In this document: one piece after another, positions 49,963 through 59,022 of the stretch
Position numbering within the stretch: position 1 is the first letter of the stretch
Layout of the letters: the number at the start of each line of letters is the position of its first letter
NCBI GenBank assembly: GCA_030148005.1
Contig: JASBUI010000040.1
Span: 1 to 64,000, forward strand
Length of the DNA: 64,000 bases
Origin: Paracoccaceae bacterium
GTDB taxonomy: Bacteria; Pseudomonadota; Alphaproteobacteria; Rhodobacterales; Rhodobacteraceae
Direction of reading: 5' to 3'
Position numbers and translations under genes: made by a program
The notes under the pieces: generated by a model
The model's database searches: none
What the model saw: only the letters and a program-made list of their open reading frames with translations
What the model was told of the DNA's origin: nothing

Positions 49963-50718
49963 ATGCAAAGGCTTTTGAGAATTTTTGCCGTGGTCTGCGC
50001 GCTTGTTGCGCCGGTCCCGGCCATTTCGGCAAACCTTGTCGTTTTTGCTGCCGCAAGCCTTAAGGATGCGCTTGACGCCTATATTCAGACCCTGCCTGAA
50101 AAGGATCAGATCGTGGTTTCCTATGGCTCCAGCGGCTCACTTGCCCGCCAGATAGAGCTTGGGGCGCCCGCGGATGTCTTTCTTTCGGCCAATGCTGCAT
50201 GGATGGACAAACTTCAGGCTGACGGGCTTTTGCGGCCGGGCACGCGGCGCGATCTTCTGGGCAATCGGCTTGTCCTGATATCTGCCGATCCAAATGGCGC
50301 AGAGGTGGCCATCAGCCGGGATTTTGATCTGGGCGCTGCACTTGCCGGTGGGTTTCTTGCGATGGGAGAGGTCAATTCAGTGCCCGCAGGCATCTATGGC
50401 AAGCAGGCGCTGACGTGGATGGGGCAGTGGGCGGGCCTTGCGCCGCACGTGGCACAGACCGAAAACGTGCGCGCGGCCCTTGCGCTTGTGGCCCGCGGCG
50501 AGGCGCCATTGGGCATTGTCTATGCAACCGATGCAAAGGCCGAACCCAAGGTGCGTCAGATCGCGGTGTTTCCCAGCGAAAGCCATGATCCCATAGTCTA
50601 TCCCGGCGCCGTGGTTGCCGAGAGCACGCATCCTCTGGCACAGTCTTTTTTGACGGCAATGGAAACCCCTGCCGCGAAAGAGCTCTTCTGGGGTTACGGG
50701 TTCGAGGTAGCTGACTGA
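49963..50718 (+). CDS. modA: Molybdate ABC transporter binding protein ModA
   Basis: Periplasmic oxyanion-binding protein, 251 residues, signal peptide ending near AISA. The binding loop VFAAASLKDAL at the mature N-terminus, SYGSSGSLARQIELGAPADVFLSAN and NRLVLISA are typical; the C-terminal half has GEVNSVPAGIYGKQAL. It is the first gene of modABC, 3 bp before modB. Confidence 0.94.
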   Translation: MQRLLRIFAVVCALVAPVPAISANLVVFAAASLKDALDAYIQTLPEKDQIVVSYGSSGSLARQIELGAPADVFLSANAAWMDKLQADGLLRPGTRRDLLGNRLVLISADPNGAEVAISRDFDLGAALAGGFLAMGEVNSVPAGIYGKQALTWMGQWAGLAPHVAQTENVRAALALVARGEAPLGIVYATDAKAEPKVRQIAVFPSESHDPIVYPGAVVAESTHPLAQSFLTAMETPAAKELFWGYGFEVAD

Positions 50719-50721
50719 CGC

Positions 50722-51417
50722 ATGGAATGGCTTACAGCTCAGGAATGGATGGCGGTTCGCCTGTCGCTCAAGGTTGCTTTCTGGGCGACCATGATAAGCC
50801 TTCCCGCTGGCATCCTCATTGCCTATGCCCTTGCCCGTAAAGAGTTTTACGGCAAGCAGCTGTTGAACGGGCTTGTTCATCTTCCGCTGATCCTGCCGCC
50901 GGTGGTCACGGGCTATGTTCTTTTGGTGGTCTTTGGGCGGCGCGGGATGATCGGCGGCTTTCTGGAGGAAACCTTTGGCCTTGTGCTTGCCTTTAAATGG
51001 ACCGGCGCGGTTCTGGCCGGGGCGATCATGGCCTTCCCTCTGATGGTTCGGGCGATCCGGCTGTCGTTTGAGGCGGTCGATCCCAAGCTGGAAGAGGCCG
51101 CAGGCACGCTTGGCGCCAACCCTTTATTGGTCTTTTTCACCGTCACCTTGCCGCTGGCATGGCCCGGCGTTCTGGCCGGCGCGATCCTGGCCTTTGCCAA
51201 GGCGATGGGCGAGTTCGGGGCGACGATCACCTTTGTGTCGAACATTCCGGGCCAGACCCAGACGCTTCCCTCGGCGATCTACGCGTTTCTTCAGATCCCC
51301 GGCGCCGAAACCTCGGCCATCCGCCTTGTCGTCCTTTCGGTCATCGTCGCGATGGCCGCGCTCTTTGGATCCGAGTATCTGGCCCACCGCGCCCGCAGAA
51401 AGACCATGGGAAGATGA
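50722..51417 (+). CDS. modB: Molybdate ABC transporter permease ModB
   Basis: Inner-membrane permease of 231 residues with five to six helices. The coupling motif EEAAGTLGANPLLVFFTVTLPLAWPG and the GEFGATITFVSNIPGQTQTLP block are diagnostic for ModB. The stop overlaps the modC start by 4 bp. Confidence 0.95.
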   Translation: MEWLTAQEWMAVRLSLKVAFWATMISLPAGILIAYALARKEFYGKQLLNGLVHLPLILPPVVTGYVLLVVFGRRGMIGGFLEETFGLVLAFKWTGAVLAGAIMAFPLMVRAIRLSFEAVDPKLEEAAGTLGANPLLVFFTVTLPLAWPGVLAGAILAFAKAMGEFGATITFVSNIPGQTQTLPSAIYAFLQIPGAETSAIRLVVLSVIVAMAALFGSEYLAHRARRKTMGR

Positions 51418-52388
51418 GCCTTTCTGTTGAAATCAAGCATCTGTTCAGCGGCTTTCATGTCGATGTCGGATTTGAGGCGCCGCAGGGCGTGACGGCGGTG
51501 TTTGGTCCCTCGGGCGCGGGCAAGTCCACGATCGTCAACGCGGTTGGCGGGCTATTGACGCCGGATGCGGGCCGAATTTCGCTTTCCGGCCGCGTCATAC
51601 TGGACACGCAATCGGGCGTGAACGTGCCGCCGCACAAGCGGCGCGTGGGCTATGTCTTTCAGGATGCGCGGCTCTTTCCGCATCTAAGCGTTCGCAACAA
51701 TCTTCTTTTTGGCCAAAGGTTTGCGCCGCGTTCTTCAAGGATTGCAAGTTTGGCCGAGGTTGTTGAGCTACTTGGCATCGCCCCGCTGCTTGAACGGCGC
51801 ACAGCTGCCCTTTCGGGGGGTGAGAAACAGCGCGTTGCAATTGGCCGCGCTTTGCTGGCCGGGCCTGAGATCCTGCTTTTGGACGAACCGCTTGCCTCTC
51901 TGGATGAGGCGCGCAAGGGCGAGGTTTTGCCCTATCTGGAACGGCTAAGCGCCGAGGCGCGCATTCCGATGCTTTACGTCAGCCATGCCCGCCATGAGGT
52001 TCAGCGCCTTGCCCAGACCGTGGTCGAGATTGAGGCAGGGCGCGTGGTCAGGCAGGGCCCGGTCGAGGCATTCGTGGGCGCCAGTGGGGCCGCGCCGGTG
52101 CGCATCAGCCTGCCGGCGGGCACGCTTGGCCCCGACGCTGCTGTCATCAGTTTTCGCACCTCGGACGCCATGCTGACCGCACCCGACATAAGATCGGGCG
52201 CCCCGTATCAGCTTGAGGGCAGGATCACTGCGGTAGAGCAGGCCGCAGATGCGGCCTTGGTGACGGTTGTGGTCGCGGGGGCCGAGATTGAGTTGCGCCA
52301 GTCGCCCGAAGCTTTGGCTCGCGCAGGTCTGGATGGGCCTTCGAAGGTGGCGGTTCATATCACGGCCGCCGACATCCTGCCCCGGTAG
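51414..52388 (+). CDS. modC: Molybdate ABC transporter ATPase ModC
   Basis: ATPase of 324 residues. Walker A GPSGAGKST, signature LSGGEKQRVAIGRALL and Walker B ILLLDEPLASLD are followed by a C-terminal TOBE domain (DIRSGAPYQLEGRITAVEQ) that may bind molybdate and regulate transport. Start at the ATG at 51414 (MSLSVEIKH), overlapping modB; the longer open frame into modB is out of frame with any protein. No modE regulator gene is adjacent. Confidence 0.95.
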   Translation: MSLSVEIKHLFSGFHVDVGFEAPQGVTAVFGPSGAGKSTIVNAVGGLLTPDAGRISLSGRVILDTQSGVNVPPHKRRVGYVFQDARLFPHLSVRNNLLFGQRFAPRSSRIASLAEVVELLGIAPLLERRTAALSGGEKQRVAIGRALLAGPEILLLDEPLASLDEARKGEVLPYLERLSAEARIPMLYVSHARHEVQRLAQTVVEIEAGRVVRQGPVEAFVGASGAAPVRISLPAGTLGPDAAVISFRTSDAMLTAPDIRSGAPYQLEGRITAVEQAADAALVTVVVAGAEIELRQSPEALARAGLDGPSKVAVHITAADILPR

Positions 52389-52403
52389 GGGCGCCCGCCG
52401 GGG

Positions 52404-52838
52404 TCAGGCCGCCTTGGAAAGCCCGCCCGCGCCATTGCAGGGCCGCCGGCAGTTTGCCGCCATCTGCCTTGTGCGAAGCGCCTCAAACCCGCTGTGAACC
52501 AGATCGACGCGGGTTTTTTCGCCCTGATCGGTGAAGGTAACGGCGACGGTTGTGGCCTCTTCGGGATTGCAGCCGGCGTACCATTTAAACGACAGGCGGC
52601 GGCCCGGCGTCCAATCGGTAATGGTGGCCCATGCCACGTCTTTTCCGTCTTGCCGCGTCTCTAAGATCTTGCCGCCTTTGCCCGGCTCCAGCCGCAGGCG
52701 CCGTGCCGTTTCGCGTTGCCCGGCCGAAACCGAATGGCGCGCCATCGGCCACCAGTCGGCGATCTCTGTGGTGAACAGGCGGAAAGCGGCGTCGCGGGGC
52801 AGCGGAACGGTCACTGATTTCTCAATCTTTGCTGTCAT
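52404..52838 (-). CDS. SRPBCC (AHSA1-like) domain protein
   Basis: START-like ligand-binding protein of 144 residues. TVPLPRDAAFRLFTTEIADWWP at the N-terminus and the beta-strands WATITDWTPGRRLSFKWY and TTVAVTFTDQGEKTRVDLVHSGFE match the AHSA1 family. The start at 52838 (MTAKIEKS) overlaps the upstream ArsR gene by 17 bp. ArsR-SRPBCC pairs are common; the ligand is unknown. Confidence 0.87.
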   Translation of the reverse strand: MTAKIEKSVTVPLPRDAAFRLFTTEIADWWPMARHSVSAGQRETARRLRLEPGKGGKILETRQDGKDVAWATITDWTPGRRLSFKWYAGCNPEEATTVAVTFTDQGEKTRVDLVHSGFEALRTRQMAANCRRPCNGAGGLSKAA

Positions 52839-53151
52839 CGCGTGTTCCTTTTGCAACAATTTCGGCCCGATTGGCAAAGCTGGCCAGAGCGTCGCCCCAC
52901 AAACTGTCGAGATAGGTGCGCAGCGCGTCAATTCCATCGGGGGCGATGGAATAAAGTCGCCGCGCGCCCTGCGGCGAGACGTGCAAAAGCCCCGCGTCGG
53001 ACAGGATTTTAAGGTGCTGGCTGACCGCCGGACGGCTGACCGTCAGCCCTTTTGCCAACTCGCCCACGGGCATTGGACCTGCGCGCAAATGCTCGACAAT
53101 TGCCCGGCGGGTGGGGTCAGCGAGGGCGGCTATTGCATCATCGTAAGTCAT
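52822..53151 (-). CDS. ArsR-family regulator
   Basis: Winged-helix repressor of 109 residues. DAIAALADPTRRAIVEHLRAGPMPVGELAKGLTVSRPAVSQHLKILSDAGLLHV forms the DNA-binding domain; no metal-binding Cys pair is seen, so it belongs to the non-metal SdpR-like group. Its start codon lies inside the first of two tandem palindromes, suggesting autorepression. Coupled by overlap to the SRPBCC gene. Confidence 0.9.
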   Translation of the reverse strand: MTYDDAIAALADPTRRAIVEHLRAGPMPVGELAKGLTVSRPAVSQHLKILSDAGLLHVSPQGARRLYSIAPDGIDALRTYLDSLWGDALASFANRAEIVAKGTRDDSKD

Positions 53152-53175
53152 GGCTTACCGTAAGCCATGGCTAAC
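53143..53175. promoter_or_regulatory. Two tandem 16-bp palindromic operators of the ArsR gene
   Basis: GTAAGTCATGGCTTAC (53143-53158) and GTAAGCCATGGCTAAC (53160-53175) are each one change from the perfect palindrome GTAAGCCATGGCTTAC and are spaced 17 bp centre to centre. The first covers the start codon of the ArsR gene. Binding of two dimers would block transcription or initiation. Confidence 0.75.
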
Positions 53176-53211
53176 GTTTTTGTCAACGACCGGAAACACG
53201 ACAAGGGTCCC

Positions 53212-53240
53212 TTGAAGCCCATGGGACCCAGCACTAAGGT
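53212..53240 (+). promoter_or_regulatory. Possible clpP promoter
   Basis: TTGAAG and TAAGGT are 17 bp apart about 55 bp before the clpP ATG. The match to a vegetative promoter is moderate, and CTTGAA would also suit the -35 of a heat-shock sigma factor, but no CCCCAT-type -10 follows. Confidence 0.35.
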
Positions 53241-53293
53241 CTTGGTTACCAATTCAGCGTAGCGTTTCCCCGAGAGAGAGCAGGCGAACACAT

Positions 53294-53923
53294 ATGAAAG
53301 ACCCGATCGACACCTACATGAACCTTGTACCCATGGTGGTAGAGCAGACCAGCCGTGGCGAACGCGCCTATGATATCTTCTCCAGGCTGTTGAAAGAACG
53401 CATTATTTTCGTGAATGGCCCGGTTCATGATGGTATGAGCCAGCTTGTCGTCGCACAGCTTTTGCACCTTGAGGCCGAGAATCCTTCCAAGGACATTTCG
53501 ATGTACATCAACTCGCCCGGCGGCGTTGTGACATCGGGTTTGTCGATCTACGACACGATGCAGTACATCAAGCCGAAGGTTTCGACGCTTGTGATCGGCC
53601 AGGCCGCTTCGATGGGGTCGCTTTTGCTGACCGCAGGCGAAAAAGGCATGCGCTTTTCGCTGCCCAACAGCCGCATCATGGTGCACCAGCCATCGGGCGG
53701 CTACCAGGGCCAGGCGACTGACATCATGATCCACGCCCAGGAAACGCAAAAGCTTAAGGACCGGTTGAACCAGATCTATGTCGACCACACAGGTCAGCCG
53801 CTTAAAAAGGTTGAGGCGGCGCTGGAGCGTGACAATTTCATGTCTCCAGAAGAGGCAAAGGAATGGGGCCTGATCGACGAAATCGTCGAAAACCGTGCGA
53901 AATCAGAGGGCGATGCCAGCTGA
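53294..53923 (+). CDS. clpP: ATP-dependent Clp protease proteolytic subunit
   Basis: Serine peptidase of 209 residues forming the tetradecameric ClpP chamber. The catalytic triad is visible: Ser106 in [11 protein letters not shown], His131 in [12 protein letters not shown] and Asp180 in ALERDNF. The GAGAGAG-like ribosome site is upstream. It lies 130 bp before its unfoldase clpX, as in most alphaproteobacteria. Confidence 0.97.
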   Translation: MKDPIDTYMNLVPMVVEQTSRGERAYDIFSRLLKERIIFVNGPVHDGMSQLVVAQLLHLEAENPSKDISMYINSPGGVVTSGLSIYDTMQYIKPKVSTLVIGQAASMGSLLLTAGEKGMRFSLPNSRIMVHQPSGGYQGQATDIMIHAQETQKLKDRLNQIYVDHTGQPLKKVEAALERDNFMSPEEAKEWGLIDEIVENRAKSEGDAS

Positions 53924-53969
53924 ATCCGGGATCGGATGTAGGCATTTTGGCATTGTAGATGGTCCGGGG

Positions 53970-54014
53970 CTGCCCTAAGATTCTTCGAAGGGGCAGTACT
54001 CCCGGTCCACCGGG
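53970..54014 (+). terminator. Paired hairpins between clpP and clpX
   Basis: CTGCCC / GGGCAG with a 15-base interior, then CCCGG / CCGGG with a 4-base loop. They occupy the 130-bp gap before clpX. No T-tract follows, so attenuation or mRNA processing is more likely than full termination. Confidence 0.4.
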
Positions 54015-54056
54015 AAGAAAACGACAGGTTAACGGGGAAAGCCGCAGAGGTGCGTG

Positions 54057-55322
54057 ATGGCGACGAATTCGAGTAGCGACGGGAAAAACACCCTTTATTG
54101 CAGCTTCTGCGGCAAGAGCCAGCATGAGGTTCGCAAACTGATCGCGGGACCCACGGTCTTTATCTGTGACGAATGCGTCGAACTTTGCATGGATATCATC
54201 CGCGAAGAGACGAAGACCGCGGGCCTCAAGGCATCGGACGGCGTGCCGACGCCCAAGGAAATCTGTGAGGTTCTGGACGATTACGTCATCGGTCAGGCCC
54301 ATGCCAAACGCGTTCTGTCGGTGGCGGTCCACAACCACTACAAGCGGCTCAACCACGCCTCAAAGGGCAGCGAGATTGAGTTGGCCAAATCCAACATTCT
54401 GCTGATCGGCCCGACGGGTTGCGGCAAGACGCTGCTGGCGCAGACACTGGCGCGTATCCTTGATGTACCCTTCACCATGGCAGATGCCACAACGCTGACC
54501 GAAGCGGGCTATGTCGGCGAAGACGTCGAGAACATCATCCTGAAGCTTTTGCAGGCCAGCGAATACAACGTCGAGCGGGCGCAGCGCGGCATCGTCTATA
54601 TCGACGAGGTCGACAAGATCACGCGCAAGTCCGACAACCCCTCGATCACCCGCGATGTGTCGGGCGAGGGTGTGCAGCAGGCGCTTTTGAAGATCATGGA
54701 AGGCACGGTTGCCAGTGTTCCGCCGCAGGGCGGGCGCAAGCACCCACAGCAGGAATTCCTGCAGGTCGACACAACGAACATCCTGTTCATCTGTGGCGGG
54801 GCCTTTGCGGGCCTTGAAAAGATCATCGCGCAGCGCGGCAAGGGTTCGGCCATGGGCTTTGGCGCCGATGTCCGCGACCAGGAATCGCGCGGCGTGGGCG
54901 AGATGTTCATGGAACTTGAGCCTGAGGATCTTTTGAAATTCGGTCTGATCCCGGAATTCGTTGGTCGTCTGCCCGTTATCGCAACACTGCAGGATCTGGA
55001 CGAAGACGCGCTTGTGACCATTCTGACAGAGCCAAAGAATGCGCTGGTCAAACAGTACCAGCGGCTTTTTGAGCTTGAGGATGCAGAGCTGACCTTTACC
55101 GACGATGCCTTGCGCGCCATTTCGCGCCGCGCAATTCAGCGTAAAACCGGTGCACGGGGCCTGCGTTCGATCATGGAAGACATCCTTTTGAACACGATGT
55201 TCGATCTTCCGGGCATGGATAGTGTCGAAGAGGTCGTGGTCAACGAAGAGGCCGTGACATCTGATGCAGCGCCGCTGTTGATCTATTCTGATCGCAAGGA
55301 AGAACCGGCAAGCGCCGGGTAA
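54057..55322 (+). CDS. clpX: ATP-dependent Clp protease ATP-binding subunit ClpX
   Basis: AAA+ unfoldase of 421 residues that feeds tagged proteins to ClpP. The N-terminal zinc finger [10 protein letters not shown]...[10 protein letters not shown], Walker A GPTGCGKT, Walker [11 protein letters not shown], the IGF-like loop for ClpP binding and sensor 2 [11 protein letters not shown] are present. I use the ATG at 54057 with AGAGG 7 bp upstream; a GTG at 54054 is adjacent. Confidence 0.97.
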   Translation: MATNSSSDGKNTLYCSFCGKSQHEVRKLIAGPTVFICDECVELCMDIIREETKTAGLKASDGVPTPKEICEVLDDYVIGQAHAKRVLSVAVHNHYKRLNHASKGSEIELAKSNILLIGPTGCGKTLLAQTLARILDVPFTMADATTLTEAGYVGEDVENIILKLLQASEYNVERAQRGIVYIDEVDKITRKSDNPSITRDVSGEGVQQALLKIMEGTVASVPPQGGRKHPQQEFLQVDTTNILFICGGAFAGLEKIIAQRGKGSAMGFGADVRDQESRGVGEMFMELEPEDLLKFGLIPEFVGRLPVIATLQDLDEDALVTILTEPKNALVKQYQRLFELEDAELTFTDDALRAISRRAIQRKTGARGLRSIMEDILLNTMFDLPGMDSVEEVVVNEEAVTSDAAPLLIYSDRKEEPASAG

Positions 55323-55325
55323 CCC

Positions 55326-55718
55326 ATGACGATCCGCCGGATCAGTTCAGGATCAGCGTTCGAGCCTCAGATCGGCTATTGCCGCGCGGTGGTTGCCGGT
55401 GGCTTTGTACATGTTGCCGGGACCACCGGAAGCGATCATGAAACCATGGTTCTGCCCCCAAGCGTTGAAGAGCAGTGCCGCCTTGCGCTTGGGCATATCA
55501 GGAACGCGCTAGAGCAGGCCGGCAGCAGCATGGCGCATGTTGTGCGTGTTACCTACATGCTTCCTGATCGCGCGGACTTTCAGGCCTGCTGGCCCTTCCT
55601 GCGCGCCGCCTTTGGCGACAACCCGCCCGCTGCGACGATGATCGAATGCGGGCTGATCGATCCGGCGATGAAGATTGAGATTGAGGTCACCGCGCTTTTG
55701 CCTGATGCGGCTGATTGA
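55326..55718 (+). CDS. RidA/YjgF-family protein
   Basis: A 130-residue trimeric chorismate-mutase-like fold protein. [14 protein letters not shown], the [23 protein letters not shown] helix-strand and the C-terminal [11 protein letters not shown] are family signatures. In true RidA an Arg and Glu near the end deaminate enamines; here [19 protein letters not shown] has Glu but lacks the usual Arg, so it may belong to a non-deaminating subgroup. It begins 3 bp after clpX. Confidence 0.85.
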   Translation: MTIRRISSGSAFEPQIGYCRAVVAGGFVHVAGTTGSDHETMVLPPSVEEQCRLALGHIRNALEQAGSSMAHVVRVTYMLPDRADFQACWPFLRAAFGDNPPAATMIECGLIDPAMKIEIEVTALLPDAAD

Positions 55719-55813
55719 CCAAAACCACATGGTTTTGGCAACAGAACAAAGCCTGCGCTGGACCTTTGGCTGGACATCGGGCATTTAGACTTAAACCTAA
55801 GGGAGATCGGTCA

Positions 55814-56197
55814 ATGGGCATCCTGAACACAGTTTTACGCGCCGTAACCTGGTGGACCGGCCCTACGCTTAACACCCAGCTTTTCACGTGGCGCAAAGGT
55901 GTGAAGGTTGGCGAGGACGCGCAAGGCAACATCTTTTACCAGACACGCGACGGTGTGCGCCGCTGGGTCATCTACAATGGTGAGCCGGAAGGCAGCCGCG
56001 TTTCGCCCGAATGGCACGGCTGGCTGCATCACACGTGGGACCAGCCCCCGACCGAAATGCCGCTTCCGCACAAGTCTTGGGAAAAGCCGCATGTCGATAA
56101 CATGACGGGCACGGCTATGGCCTATGCACCGCCGGGATCGATCCGCCAGCCGCACCCGCGCGATCGTCGCGACTATGAGGCTTGGCAGCCAGAGTAA
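55814..56197 (+). CDS. NDUFA12-like complex I accessory subunit
   Basis: A 127-residue protein of the NDUFA12/B17.2 family, a supernumerary subunit of NADH:ubiquinone oxidoreductase in alphaproteobacteria and mitochondria. The core [53 protein letters not shown] is highly characteristic. The start is the ATG at 55814 with AAGGGAG upstream. It is transcribed with mlaD, 5 bp downstream. Confidence 0.93.
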   Translation: MGILNTVLRAVTWWTGPTLNTQLFTWRKGVKVGEDAQGNIFYQTRDGVRRWVIYNGEPEGSRVSPEWHGWLHHTWDQPPTEMPLPHKSWEKPHVDNMTGTAMAYAPPGSIRQPHPRDRRDYEAWQPE

Positions 56198-56202
56198 CCG
56201 CC

Positions 56203-56649
56203 ATGGCCGAAAACACATCAGAGGTCATCGTTGGGGGCATGGTTCTGGCTGTTGCTGCCGGGTTCCTGATCTATGTCGGTCAGGCAACCGGATTTTCCGG
56301 GCAAAGCAATACCTATCCGCTGCACGCTAGTTTCCGCTCTGCCGAAGGCATTTCAGTGGGAACCGATGTGCGCCTTGCCGGGGTCAAGATCGGAAGCGTG
56401 ACGGGCCTTACGCTGAACCCCAAGACCTATCGCGCGGATACTACGGTGGATGTGCCTCTTGGTATCGAAATCCCTGATGACAGTGCGATCACCGTCGCTT
56501 CAGAGGGCCTTCTTGGCGGCAACTTCATCGAGATTGTGCCGGGCGCATCGCTTACAGCTTTTGAGCCGGGCGCCGAGATTGAAGACACGCAAGGGGCGGT
56601 CAGCCTTGTCTCGCTGTTGATGAAGTTTGTCACGGGCAACAATCAATGA
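56203..56649 (+). CDS. mlaD: MlaD-family outer-membrane lipid asymmetry protein
   Basis: MCE-domain protein of 148 residues with one N-terminal transmembrane helix (VIVGGMVLAVAAGFLIYVG), forming the hexameric periplasmic ring of the Mla phospholipid transporter. The MCE core SAEGISVGTDVRLAGVKIGSVTGLTLNP and the hydrophobic pore helix at the C-terminus (AVSLVSLLMKFV) are clear. Other mla genes are not here. The stop overlaps the DUF2155 gene start. Confidence 0.9.
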   Translation: MAENTSEVIVGGMVLAVAAGFLIYVGQATGFSGQSNTYPLHASFRSAEGISVGTDVRLAGVKIGSVTGLTLNPKTYRADTTVDVPLGIEIPDDSAITVASEGLLGGNFIEIVPGASLTAFEPGAEIEDTQGAVSLVSLLMKFVTGNNQ

Positions 56650-57005
56650 TCCGTCTGGCCCTTGCATTCGCCCTTTTTGCGGCCACGGCTTCGGCCCAGC
56701 AGCAAGAGGCGGAAAGTTCCAGCGGCGCGATCCTGCGCGGGCTGGACAAGGTGTCTGGCGAAACTGCCGACATCAACATCGCCAAGGGCCAAACCGCAGA
56801 GTATGGGCGTCTGGAAATCACGCTTAGCGACTGCCGGTTTCCGCTGGGCAACCCCACGGGCGACGCCTTTGCGCATCTGACGATCCGGGATCTGACCGAA
56901 GAACAGATCGTCTTTGACGGCTGGATGATCGCCTCATCGCCGGCTCTGAACCCGCTTGATCATGCGCGCTATGACGTCTGGGTCATCCGCTGCACGATAT
57001 CCTGA
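56646..57005 (+). CDS. Periplasmic DUF2155 protein
   Basis: A 119-residue exported protein with signal peptide ending TASA. The DUF2155 domain contains RGLDKVSGETADINIAKGQTAEYGRLEITLSDCRFP and FDGWMIASSPALNPLDHARYDVWVIRC, with two conserved Cys. Function unknown. It overlaps mlaD by 4 bp and runs 37 bp into the convergent aat gene. Confidence 0.88.
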   Translation: MIRLALAFALFAATASAQQQEAESSSGAILRGLDKVSGETADINIAKGQTAEYGRLEITLSDCRFPLGNPTGDAFAHLTIRDLTEEQIVFDGWMIASSPALNPLDHARYDVWVIRCTIS

Positions 57006-57610
57006 ACCTGCGCTTTTCTGGGTAACTTGCTGAAATCTGGATCCTTTTCCAAGGCCGATGACAGCATCTCCTGATAGGTATGACGCGGCACTTCCCGGCC
57101 CCCGAGCGAGATCAGGTGGGGGGTTGTGAACTGGGTGTCAAAAAGCTCAAACCCCGCGCCGCGCAATAGCTCCACCAGGCAGGCCAAGGCCACCTTTGAG
57201 CCGTCGGTTGCGCGTGAGAACATGCTTTCCCCGAAAAAGGCGCCGCCCAGGGCCACACCAAAAACGCCGCCGATCATCCTGTCGCCCGCCCAGACCTCTA
57301 GTGAATGGGCGTGCCCCGCCTCGTGAAGCGATTGGTAGAGGCGAAAAAGTGGGGCGTTGATCCAGGTCTCATCACGCTCGGCGCAGGCCGCGACGACCGC
57401 ATCAAAGCGGCTGTTGATCGTCATCCCAAGGCCCCCGGTGCGCATGCGGCGCCGCAAAGAGCGTGAAAGGTGAAAATCGTCGAGTGGAAGGATGCCGCGC
57501 AGGTGCGGATCGACCCAGAACAGGGTGTCGTCGTCGCGCGTTTCGGCCATGGGGAAAATCCCATTGGCATAGCCACGCAACAAAAGTTCCGGCGTCAGAA
57601 CATCAGTCAT
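56969..57610 (-). CDS. aat: Leucyl/phenylalanyl-tRNA-protein transferase
   Basis: Adds Leu or Phe from tRNA to proteins with N-terminal Arg or Lys, marking them for ClpAP-type degradation. YANGIFPMAETRDDDTLFWVDPHLRGILPLDDFHLSRSLRR and SLEVWAGDRMIGGVFGVALGGAFFGESMFSRATDGSKVAL are diagnostic; 213 residues is normal. It overlaps DUF2155 tail to tail and precedes accC by 50 bp in the same transcription direction. Confidence 0.96.
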   Translation of the reverse strand: MTDVLTPELLLRGYANGIFPMAETRDDDTLFWVDPHLRGILPLDDFHLSRSLRRRMRTGGLGMTINSRFDAVVAACAERDETWINAPLFRLYQSLHEAGHAHSLEVWAGDRMIGGVFGVALGGAFFGESMFSRATDGSKVALACLVELLRGAGFELFDTQFTTPHLISLGGREVPRHTYQEMLSSALEKDPDFSKLPRKAQVQDIVQRMTQTS

Positions 57611-57626
57611 TGATCCTTACCGTGAT

Positions 57627-57653
57627 CCTGCAAAGGCGTTGCCGCCTTGCAGG
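57627..57653 (-). terminator. Hairpin after accC
   Basis: An 11-bp stem CCTGCAA-GGCG / CGCC-TTGCAGG with one bulged A and a TTGC loop, just after the accC stop. No T-tract is seen, so it may reduce rather than stop readthrough into aat. Confidence 0.5.
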
Positions 57654-57659
57654 TCTGGT

Positions 57660-59012
57660 CTAGCTGGCGCCGAGGTTGGTTTCCAACCATTTTTCCAGCC
57701 AGTGGATATTGTAGTCGCCGGTCTGGATATCTTTTTCCGCCAGCAAGGCATTAAAAAGGGGCACGGTGGTGTCGACACCGTCAACGATCAACTCACCCAG
57801 CGCCCGGTTCAGCCGCGCCAAAGCCTCGGGTCGGTCGCGGCCGTGGACGATCAGCTTGCCGATCAAACTGTCGTAATAGGGCGGGATCGAATAGCCGTCA
57901 TAAAGCGCACTGTCCATGCGAACGCCCAGACCGCCCGGGGCGTGGTACTGGGTTATCCGGCCGGGGCAGGGGCGAAAATCGGGAAGCTTTTCGGCGTTGA
58001 TACGCACCTCGATCGCGTGACCGTTCACTTCGATGTCTTCCTGGCTGAACGACATATCCAACCCTTCGGCCACACGAATCTGTTCGCGCACCAGATCGAC
58101 GCCAAAGATCGCTTCGGTCACCGGATGTTCGACCTGAAGGCGGGTGTTCATCTCGATAAAGTAGAACTCACCGTCTTCGTAAAGAAATTCGATGGTACCG
58201 GCGCCGATATAGTTGATGCCCGCGACCGCGTCGGCACAGATCTTGCCGATACGCGCACGGGTTTCAGCGTCAATTGCCGGGCCGGGGGCCTCTTCGAACA
58301 CCTTCTGGTGGCGGCGCTGAAGCGAACAGTCACGCTCGCCCAGATGCACGGCCTTGCCCTTGCCGTCGCCAAAGACCTGAATCTCGATATGGCGGGGGCG
58401 GGTCAGATATTTTTCGATATAGACTTCGTCGTTTCCAAAGGCGGCCTTGCCCTCAGAGCGAGCGGTCTGAAACGCGCTTTCGATATCCTTGGCGGTCTTG
58501 GCAAGCTTCATGCCGCGGCCACCGCCACCGGCGGTTGCCTTGACGATCACCGGATAGCCGATCTCGGCCGCGACCTTTTTTGCTGTCTCAAGGTCGGGAA
58601 CGCCGCCTTCAGAGCCGGGCACGCAAGGAACGCCCAACTTCAGCATGGTTTCCTTGGCGGTGATCTTGTCGCCCATGATGCGGATATGTTCGGCCGTCGG
58701 GCCGATGAACTTGATGTCGTGATCCTCAAGGATCTGCACGAAGCTCGCGTTCTCGCTTAGAAACCCATAGCCGGGATGGATGGCTTGGGCGCCGGTGATC
58801 TCGCAGGCCGAGATGATGGCGGGAACGGAAAGATAGCTGTCGGTGCTTGGCGGGGGGCCGATACAAACGCTTTCGTCGGCCATGCGAACATGCATGGCGT
58901 CGCTGTCGGCGGTTGAGTGAACGGCGACCGATTGAATGCCCATCTCGCGGCAGGCACGGATCACCCTCAGCGCAATCTCTCCCCGATTGGCGATCAGGAT
59001 TTTATCGAACAT
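57660..59012 (-). CDS. accC: Acetyl-CoA carboxylase biotin carboxylase subunit
   Basis: Carboxylates biotin on AccB using ATP and bicarbonate, first half of malonyl-CoA formation. ATP-grasp fold with [44 protein letters not shown] and [15 protein letters not shown] including the catalytic Glu/Arg. At 450 residues it is full length. It follows accB by 10 bp. Confidence 0.97.
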   Translation of the reverse strand: MFDKILIANRGEIALRVIRACREMGIQSVAVHSTADSDAMHVRMADESVCIGPPPSTDSYLSVPAIISACEITGAQAIHPGYGFLSENASFVQILEDHDIKFIGPTAEHIRIMGDKITAKETMLKLGVPCVPGSEGGVPDLETAKKVAAEIGYPVIVKATAGGGGRGMKLAKTAKDIESAFQTARSEGKAAFGNDEVYIEKYLTRPRHIEIQVFGDGKGKAVHLGERDCSLQRRHQKVFEEAPGPAIDAETRARIGKICADAVAGINYIGAGTIEFLYEDGEFYFIEMNTRLQVEHPVTEAIFGVDLVREQIRVAEGLDMSFSQEDIEVNGHAIEVRINAEKLPDFRPCPGRITQYHAPGGLGVRMDSALYDGYSIPPYYDSLIGKLIVHGRDRPEALARLNRALGELIVDGVDTTVPLFNALLAEKDIQTGDYNIHWLEKWLETNLGAS

Positions 59013-59022
59013 ATTGAGTGCC

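Noticed and set aside
51159-51413. Upstream extension of modC into modB
   Set aside because: The added residues are a shifted reading of modB. The ATG at 51414 overlaps the modB stop as ATGA and begins a standard ModC.
52404-52937. Longer start for the SRPBCC protein
   Set aside because: The first 33 residues would be an out-of-frame reading of the ArsR gene. The ATG at 52838 starts the family pattern.
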